Assembly (NCBI RefSeq): GCF_008364685.1
Contig: NZ_VTTL01000001.1
Coordinates: 372,001 to 436,000 of the forward strand
Direction of reading: 5' to 3'
DNA: 64,000 bases
DNA from: Xanthobacter oligotrophicus
Lineage (GTDB): Bacteria > Pseudomonadota > Alphaproteobacteria > Rhizobiales > Xanthobacteraceae
The translations under genes and the position numbers were made by a program. This document shows, piece after piece, positions 58,723 to 64,000 of this stretch. Every line of letters begins with the position of its first letter. The stretch's first letter is position 1. The notes under the pieces were generated by a model. That model had not been told where the DNA came from and did no database searches. It was given only the letters and a program-made list of their open reading frames with translations.

Positions 58723-60111
58723 ATGGCTTACGTGCATCGCATCGGCGCGAAATCCTTCGTCTTCGCGGACCTGAAGGAGCTGATGGCCAAGGCGACGCCG
58801 CCGCGATCCGGCGACATGCTGGCGGGCATCGCCGCCGCCACCGCCGAGGAGAACGTGGCGGCCAAGATGTGCCTCGCCGAAGTGCCGCTGAAGGCGTTCC
58901 TTTCGCAGGCCCTCGTGCCTTACGAGACCGACGAGGTCACCCGCCTCATCCTCGACAGCCACGACGGCACCGCCTTCGCGCCGGTGTCTGCCATGACGGT
59001 AGGCGATTTCCGCGATTTCCTGCTGTCCCATGAGGCAACATCGGAGGTCCTCGCCGGTTTGGCGATCGGCCTGACGCCGGAGATGGCGGCCGCCGTGTCC
59101 AAGATCATGCGCAACCAGGACCTCATCCTCGCGGCGAAGAAATGCCGGGTGGTCACGCGCTTCCGCAACACCATCGGCCTGCCCGGCACCATGGCGGTGC
59201 GCCTGCAGCCCAACCACCCGACGGACGACGCCGCCGGCGTCTCCGCCGCCATCCTCGACGGCCTGCTCTATGGTTGCGGCGACGCGGTGATTGGCATCAA
59301 TCCCGCTTCCGACAGCCTTCCCGTCATCGACCGCCTGCTGAAGCTGATGGACGAGGTCATCACCCGCTTCGAGATCCCCACCCAGAGCTGCGTGCTGACC
59401 CACGTGACCACCTCTATCGGCCTGATGGAGCGCGGCGCGCCGGTGGACCTGGTGTTCCAGTCCATTGCCGGGACCCAAGGGGCCAACCGCTCCTTCGGCA
59501 TCGACCTCAAGGTGCTCGCCGAGGGTGCCGACGCCGCCCGCACGCTGAAGCGCGGCACGGTTGGGCAGAACGCCATGTATTTCGAGACCGGCCAGGGCTC
59601 GGCCCTCTCCGCCGGTGAACATCACGGCGTGGACCAGCAGACGCTGGAAGCTCGCGCCTATGGGGTGGCGCGGGCCTTCAATCCGCTGCTGGTGAACACG
59701 GTGGTGGGCTTCATCGGGCCGGAATATCTTTATGACGGCAAGCAGATCATCCGCGCCGGGCTGGAAGATCATTTCTGCGGCAAGCTGCTGGGCGTGCCGC
59801 TGGGGGTCGATGTCTGCTACACCAACCATGCCGAGGCGGACCAGGACGACATGGATACGCTGCTTACCCTGCTGGGTGCGGCGGGCGTCACCTACATCAT
59901 GGGCATTCCCGGCGCGGATGACGTGATGCTGAACTATCAGTCCACCTCCTTCCACGATGCGCTCTACATCCGCGAGCTGCTGGGGCTGAAGCGGGCGCCG
60001 GAGTTCGAGGCGTGGCTGGAGCGCATGGACATCACCGCCCCCGACGGCCGGCTGCTGCCCGCCGATGCGCGCCATCCGCTACTGGGCTACGTGGCCGGGC
60101 GCGCGGCATGA
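58723..60111 (+). CDS. eutB: Ethanolamine ammonia-lyase large subunit
   Basis: This 462-residue protein is full length for EutB, with the (beta/alpha)8 barrel segments LAAKKCRVVTRFRNTIGLPG, TSIGLMERGAPVDLVFQSI and the DVCYTNHAEADQDDMD region near the active site. ATG 58723 has GGAGACCGCC upstream; GTG 58711 is a possible earlier start. It overlaps eutC as ATGA. With EutC it forms the adenosylcobalamin-dependent enzyme that splits ethanolamine to acetaldehyde and ammonia. No reactivase (eutA), carboxysome-like shell or aldehyde dehydrogenase gene lies in the window. Confidence 0.95.
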   Translation: MAYVHRIGAKSFVFADLKELMAKATPPRSGDMLAGIAAATAEENVAAKMCLAEVPLKAFLSQALVPYETDEVTRLILDSHDGTAFAPVSAMTVGDFRDFLLSHEATSEVLAGLAIGLTPEMAAAVSKIMRNQDLILAAKKCRVVTRFRNTIGLPGTMAVRLQPNHPTDDAAGVSAAILDGLLYGCGDAVIGINPASDSLPVIDRLLKLMDEVITRFEIPTQSCVLTHVTTSIGLMERGAPVDLVFQSIAGTQGANRSFGIDLKVLAEGADAARTLKRGTVGQNAMYFETGQGSALSAGEHHGVDQQTLEARAYGVARAFNPLLVNTVVGFIGPEYLYDGKQIIRAGLEDHFCGKLLGVPLGVDVCYTNHAEADQDDMDTLLTLLGAAGVTYIMGIPGADDVMLNYQSTSFHDALYIRELLGLKRAPEFEAWLERMDITAPDGRLLPADARHPLLGYVAGRAA

Positions 60112-60884
60112 TCGCGCGCGATCCCTGGGCCGCCTTCTCCCGCCACACCCCCGCGCGCATCGCCCTCGGCCGCACGGGGGCGAGCCTGCCCACGGACGAG
60201 GTGCTGCGCTTCGCCCTCGCCCATGCCCGAGCCCGCGATGCGGTGCATACACCGTTCGATGCGGACGCAGTGGCCGGCGAGGTGGAGAGCCTCGGCTTTG
60301 CCACCCTGCGGGTGTCCAGCGCTGCGCCGGCGCGGGACATCTATCTGCGCCGCCCGGACCTCGGCCGCCGCCTGTCCGACGAGAGCCGCGCCATCCTCGC
60401 TGCGGCAGCTGGCGACCCGGTGGATCTGGCGCTGGTGGTGGCGGACGGGCTCTCCTCCGCTGCCATCCATGCCCAGACGGCGCCGCTTCTTGCCGCCTTC
60501 AAGCCCTTCATCGCCCAGCAGGGCTGGAGCCTTTCGCCCGTGGTCATCGCCTCCGGCGCGCGGGTGGCGCTGGGGGACGAAGTGGGCGCCCTTCTGAAGG
60601 CCCGCGCCTGCGTGCTGCTGGTGGGCGAGCGGCCGGGCCTGTCCTCGCCCGACAGCCTCGGCCTCTACCTTACCTTCGATCCGCAGGTCGGCCGCACCGA
60701 TGCCGAGCGCAACTGCATCTCAAACGTGCGCCCCGATGGGCTGAGCTACACCGCCGCCGCCTTCAAGCTCGCCTGGCACATCCGCGAGGCGCTGCGGCGG
60801 CAGATCACCGGCGTGGAGCTGAAGGACGAAAGCGACCTGCTGCTCGAAGAAGGCCGCGCCCCGGCACTGCTGGGCAGTCGCTGA
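60108..60884 (+). CDS. eutC: Ethanolamine ammonia-lyase small subunit
   Basis: This 258-residue protein carries the EutC cobalamin-binding region, including DLALVVADGLSS near residue 102, VALGDEVGALLKA and LVGERPGLSSPDSLG, then ERNCISNVRPDGL. ATG 60108 sits in the eutB stop (ATGA), so the subunits are translationally coupled. Length is normal. It supplies the B12 binding site of the alpha6-beta6 enzyme. The permease gene starts 115 nt further on. Confidence 0.95.
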   Translation: MIARDPWAAFSRHTPARIALGRTGASLPTDEVLRFALAHARARDAVHTPFDADAVAGEVESLGFATLRVSSAAPARDIYLRRPDLGRRLSDESRAILAAAAGDPVDLALVVADGLSSAAIHAQTAPLLAAFKPFIAQQGWSLSPVVIASGARVALGDEVGALLKARACVLLVGERPGLSSPDSLGLYLTFDPQVGRTDAERNCISNVRPDGLSYTAAAFKLAWHIREALRRQITGVELKDESDLLLEEGRAPALLGSR

Positions 60885-60999
60885 CTCATAATCTGCGATT
60901 ATTACGTTAGGTAAATTGCCAGACTGGCAAAAAAGTTGCCTGAGCGTAAGCCTGGGCGCGGAGGTGGCTCCGGCGCCCTTTCACGGAGGGCTGGGTCTC

Positions 61000-62502
61000 A
61001 TGGCAGATGGCAGCAAGGCCGGCGTGACGTACACCACGGTGGACGTCGCCTATTTCGAGCAACGGGCGCTGAAGCGGCATGCACGGGTCTGGTCGCTCTG
61101 GGCGCTGGGCGTCGGGGCGGTGATCTCCGGCCATTTCTCGGGCTGGAACCTGGGCATCGCGTCGGGCGGCTGGGGCGGCATGTTCATCGCCGCGGTCATC
61201 ATCGCCATCATGTATCTGGGGCTCACCTTCTCCATCGCCGAGATGTCGCCGGCCCTGCCCCATACGGGGGCGGCCTATTCCTTCGCCCGCACGACCATGG
61301 GGCCGTGGGGCGGCTTCATCACCGGCCTGTGCGAGAACGTGGAATATGTCATTACGCCGGCGGTGGTGGTGTCCTTCATCGGCTCCTACATGGGCTCCAT
61401 CTTCGGCACGCCTCCCGCCTTCCAGCCGGTCTACTGGATCTTCGGCTACATCCTGTTCGTGGGGCTCAACATCGCCGGCGTGGAACTCTCGTTCCGGGTG
61501 ACGCTGGTGGTCACGCTGGCAGCACTCGCCTGCCTCGTTGCCTTCTGGGTGAGCGCCCTGCCAGTGGCGAACTTCTCGCGCTGGGCGCTCAACATCGGCG
61601 TCGGACCGGACGGCACGGCGGTGGAGCTGCCCAACGGCGGCGGCCCGTTCCTGCCCTTCGGCCTTTCCGGCGCGCTGGCCGCCCTGCCCTTTGCCGTCTG
61701 GCTCTTCCTCGCCATCGAGCAACTGCCCCTGGCGGCCGAGGAATCCGTGGACCCAAAGACTGACATGCCAAAGGGCATCATGGCGGGCATGGCGACCCTC
61801 ATCGTCTCCGCCTTCATGATCCTGTGGCTCAATTCGTCAGTCGCGAATGGCGCGTTCGGCCTATCCACCTCGCTGGAGCCGCTGCTGGATGGCTTCAAGG
61901 CCATCTATGGCGACGGGCTCGCCCGGCTGCTCGCCTTCGTGGCGGTGATCGGGCTGATCGCCTCGTTCCACACCATCATCTACGCCCAGGGCCGCCAGAT
62001 CTATTCGCTCTCCCGCGCCGGCTACTTCCCGCGCGGCCTTTCCGTGACCCACGGCGGGCGCAAGACACCGCACGTGGCTATGATCGCCGGCGCCATCGTC
62101 GGCCTCGTGATCATGCTCGGCATCTGGTTCGCGCTGGGAGCGGAGGCGGGTGCGGCGGCCATCGGCGGCACGCTGCTCAACATGGCGGTGTTCGGCGCCA
62201 TGCTGTCCTACGTGATGCAGGCCCTGTCCTTCATCCTGATGCGCAAGAACATGCCCCACATCGAGCGGCCCTACAAAAGCCCGTTCGGGGTCCCGGGGGC
62301 GGTGCTGACCATCGTCATCGCCCTCGTCACCATCTACTTCCAGCTGTCGGACCCCATCTATCGCAACGGGGTACTCGGCGTGGCGCTGTGGTTCGCCGCG
62401 GGCCTCGCCTATTTCGCCGCCATCGGCCGCCACAAGCTGGTGCTGTCGCCCGAGGAGGAGTTCGCCATGTCCGGGGGCAAGGCGGAGTACAAGTCCTACT
62501 GA
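61000..62502 (+). CDS. Ethanolamine permease (APC superfamily)
   Basis: This 500-residue membrane protein has about 12 hydrophobic helices of the amino acid-polyamine-organocation family. Its segments include ISGHFSGWNLGIASGGWGG and ISEMSPALPHTGAAYSFART-like runs (the second reads IAEMSPALPHTGAAYSFA here), typical of Eat/EutP-type ethanolamine permeases. ATG 61000 follows GGAGGGCTGGGTCTC; the ATG at 60916 lacks a good site. Its place after eutBC supports ethanolamine import. A strong hairpin terminator follows at 62509-62538. Confidence 0.88.
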   Translation: MADGSKAGVTYTTVDVAYFEQRALKRHARVWSLWALGVGAVISGHFSGWNLGIASGGWGGMFIAAVIIAIMYLGLTFSIAEMSPALPHTGAAYSFARTTMGPWGGFITGLCENVEYVITPAVVVSFIGSYMGSIFGTPPAFQPVYWIFGYILFVGLNIAGVELSFRVTLVVTLAALACLVAFWVSALPVANFSRWALNIGVGPDGTAVELPNGGGPFLPFGLSGALAALPFAVWLFLAIEQLPLAAEESVDPKTDMPKGIMAGMATLIVSAFMILWLNSSVANGAFGLSTSLEPLLDGFKAIYGDGLARLLAFVAVIGLIASFHTIIYAQGRQIYSLSRAGYFPRGLSVTHGGRKTPHVAMIAGAIVGLVIMLGIWFALGAEAGAAAIGGTLLNMAVFGAMLSYVMQALSFILMRKNMPHIERPYKSPFGVPGAVLTIVIALVTIYFQLSDPIYRNGVLGVALWFAAGLAYFAAIGRHKLVLSPEEEFAMSGGKAEYKSY

Positions 62503-62508
62503 ACCAAG

Positions 62509-62538
62509 GGCGGCCCGCCTTGCAGGGCGGGCCGCCTT
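62509..62538 (+). terminator. Intrinsic-type terminator after the ethanolamine permease
   Basis: GGCGGCCCGCC and GGCGGGCCGCC form a perfect 11-bp stem with loop TTGCAG, followed by TTAT. It lies 7 nt after the stop codon and marks the end of the eut transcript. Confidence 0.75.
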
Positions 62539-62655
62539 ATACCGACTGCCCCGGCCTTCGACCGGGGCCGAGAGGGTGTCGCTCAACGCCGCGCGGGCTT
62601 TTACCAAATCCCTCCGGAAAACGCGGCGCGCCTTCCGGAATGGTACGCCTTGGCC

Positions 62656-63036
62656 TCACACCTGCTCGGACGACACCACACGGAAGGTGTGCATCTCGTC
62701 GTCTTCGCGAACCGAAATATACTCACCCACCTCGAAGCTTTCGTCGCCGAAGCGATAGCCGGCCTCGTCGTCGTCGGTGCCGTGGATGTCATACCGGAAC
62801 GCCCAGCTTCCGCCGGGACGGCGCACCAGATGGCCCACCTCGTCCGCCTCGTCGGGGCGGAACCGGACCACGCGGCACGCCTCGCGGTGCTTCGCCCACA
62901 AGGTGGGATCGATGCGTCCCGCCGCGTTCAGCGGCGCCACGAAGCTGTAGCCGAAAGTGCGCGAGCCCTCCGGATGGCCCTTCTCACGGGCAAGCTCCAT
63001 GCGGATCTGACGGAAGCCGTGCGGCAACTGGGACAT
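62656..63036 (-). CDS. Uncharacterised small protein
   Basis: This 126-residue protein starts at ATG 63036, preceded by GGGGAGAGAGACGC; the longer frame to 63261 lacks a ribosome site. I do not recognise the family. It is acidic in its C-terminal half (DDDEAGYRFGDESFEVGEY), contains SRTFGYSFVAPLN and WAKHREACRVVRFRP, and seems soluble with no signal peptide or membrane segment. The mixed beta-prone pattern and the DGSHTFRV-like ending (DEMHTFRVVSSEQV) suggest a single compact domain. Its context gives no function. Confidence 0.65.
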   Translation of the reverse strand: MSQLPHGFRQIRMELAREKGHPEGSRTFGYSFVAPLNAAGRIDPTLWAKHREACRVVRFRPDEADEVGHLVRRPGGSWAFRYDIHGTDDDEAGYRFGDESFEVGEYISVREDDEMHTFRVVSSEQV

Positions 63037-63362
63037 GCGTCTCTCTCCCCGGACCTTACGGTCTCGTACATCGCCCGGCCCCAAAGGGTCATCACGATGC
63101 GTTGACGATCGCGCCTTTCGCCGGCCGCTGCGGCAGGAAGCCAGCGGCTCCGCTTGCACGATGGCGAAGGGGTGCGACAATGGAATCACCCCCTTGCGAG
63201 GGTAACCCTTGGAAATGTGATTTTTGCGCATCGCGTTCGCAAGGCATTTGACCTCGCGCAAGGCTTAGCCGGCGCAGGCCCCTTGATACTGGTCATGGGA
63301 GTGCTGCGTCCCCATCGGGACGCGGACGGATCGGGGGATCAACGCCCGACGGGAGACACAAC
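63037..63362. other. 326-bp divergent intergenic region
   Basis: This gap separates the uncharacterised leftward gene and the rightward phasin-like gene, so it must carry both promoters. A TTGACC at about 63248 could be a -35 box, but no good -10 box follows at 16-18 nt. No gene, tRNA or strong hairpin was seen. Confidence 0.45.
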
Positions 63363-63722
63363 ATGAACGATTCCACAGTTTTTCAAGGCCTGGCGCGCGC
63401 CTTCAGCACCGGCACGCCGCCTGTGGCTTGGCCGTTCACGGTATGGAAGAACCTGTTCTTCGACTGTCCGCTGGCCGCGTCGGCCCATGTGCAGCAGTTC
63501 GTCGGACGGCAGATGCAGGAGCAGGTCCAGCTCCTGAACGACCTTGCCAAGGAGCACAACCCCACGGCAGCGTTCTCGCGCGAGGCGGCCTTCCTGCAGC
63601 AGTCCGCCCTCGCCTGGAACAGCGAGATGCTGGAGGTCGCCGAACTTGTCCAGCACCGGCTCCTGAGCGCCACCCAGGCCGACAAGCCGCAGGACCAGCC
63701 GCCCTTCGCCCGCGCAGCCTGA
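63363..63722 (+). CDS. Phasin-like small helical protein
   Basis: This 119-residue protein starts at ATG 63363 after GACGGGAGACACAAC. Its middle is a long predicted helix (HVQQFVGRQMQEQVQLLNDL, then EHNPTAAFSREAAFLQQSAL) followed by a Pro/Gln tail, which fits the phasin fold covering polyhydroxyalkanoate granules. The family match is weak and rests on helix pattern, size and the QQ-rich amphipathic face. It could also be a general helical stress protein. It stands alone before tRNA-Leu. Confidence 0.5.
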   Translation: MNDSTVFQGLARAFSTGTPPVAWPFTVWKNLFFDCPLAASAHVQQFVGRQMQEQVQLLNDLAKEHNPTAAFSREAAFLQQSALAWNSEMLEVAELVQHRLLSATQADKPQDQPPFARAA

Positions 63723-63815
63723 GCCAATAGCGACCGCCGCATCGCGACGATGCGGCGGCGCTCTGTCCGACAACGACCGGTAGGTCAGGCGCCGGAGCAG
63801 GCTGATTTTCTGAAC

Positions 63816-63900
63816 TGGTGCGGACGGCGGGACTCGAACCCGCACGCCTTGCGGCGCAAGATTTTAAGTCTCGTGCGTCTACCGGTTTCGCCACGTCCGC
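63816..63900 (-). tRNA. tRNA-Leu (TAA anticodon)
   Basis: Read on the minus strand, the cloverleaf has acceptor GCGGACG/CGTCCGC, an anticodon arm CGAGA-CTTAAAA-TCTTG with anticodon TAA, a long variable arm (GCGCCGCAAGGCGT region) as expected for a class II leucine tRNA, T loop TTCGAGT and encoded CCA. It reads UUA and UUG codons, which are rare in this GC-rich genome. Confidence 0.95.
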
Positions 63901-64000
63901 CCGGGCCGGACGCGCGATGACGACCGGGAGCGGGACTTTAGGGAAGATGGCGGCCGCCGGCAACGCGGCCGCCATGCACGTTCACACCTTCCGCGCCTTC

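Noticed and set aside
63901-64000. A gene at the right edge
   Set aside because: The last 100 nt hold a GC palindrome (GCGGCCGCCGGCAACGCGGC region) but no frame with a motif or ribosome site, so nothing is called.

Overview
The window is about 64 kb of GC-rich DNA, coding on both strands at high density. It looks like a chromosome segment of an alphaproteobacterium of the Hyphomicrobiales (Rhizobiales), plausibly near Xanthobacteraceae. The evidence is a Porin_2-type outer membrane porin, a tRNA-His that lacks the usual G-1/C73 pair and carries A73, fused LivM-LivG transporter proteins, and typical rhizobial intergenic palindromes. The genus is an inference. No transposase, phage gene, CRISPR array or replication origin was seen.

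Layout. (1) 1-12501: an acyl-CoA catabolic region with an APH-type kinase, acyl-CoA dehydrogenase, quinone-oxidoreductase-like MDR, AMP-forming acyl ligase, GntR/FCD and TetR regulators, a nitronate-monooxygenase-like flavoprotein, an SCP-x-type thiolase, two MaoC-fold hydratases, an SDR and a PDR/VanB-type reductase. The kinase, dehydrogenase and ligase set resembles the levulinate/4-hydroxyacid logic (LvaA, LvaC, LvaE; ACAD10/11). (2) 13083-19373: tRNA-His, then a 1986-residue DUF4011-helicase-nuclease-DUF3320 protein, a candidate Hhe-type antiphage factor. (3) 19401-30396: a LysR-centred divergon. A Liv-type ABC transporter and a cyclase-family hydrolase run leftward, and an amidohydrolase and an amidase run rightward; a second amidase lies further left. 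It looks like an import-and-hydrolysis module for an unknown amide. (4) 30465-37422: a livF gene relic, a porin and a second complete liv transporter. (5) 37755-44854: an NrtABC/SsuABC-type transporter behind a predicted sigma-54 promoter with three upstream palindromes, then a DctB/DctD-like two-component pair and a beta-keto acid cleavage enzyme.

(6) 45259-53742: acetoin/2,3-butanediol catabolism with acoR divergent from acoA-acoB-acoC, an SDR, an AhpD-like protein and a zinc butanediol dehydrogenase. A sigma-54 promoter lies upstream of acoA. (7) 53925-57449: a thioredoxin-reductase-fold flavoprotein without a CxxC motif, convergent with a second NMT1/SsuABC-type transporter. (8) 57745-62502: an orphan periplasmic amino-acid-type binding protein, ethanolamine ammonia-lyase (eutB, eutC) and an ethanolamine-type permease, with no microcompartment genes. 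(9) 62656-63900: a small conserved-looking protein, a phasin-like protein and tRNA-Leu(UAA).

Two themes stand out beyond ordinary annotation. Sigma-54 control recurs: there are two enhancer-binding proteins and three -24/-12 candidates with exact GG-N10-GC geometry. The intergenic spaces also carry nested mobile-like repeats: REP-like hairpins in inverted pairs whose stems change compensatorily while the loops stay constant, and a roughly 208-bp MITE-like element. In one place the element sits between the two hairpins, and in another the hairpin pair sits inside the element.
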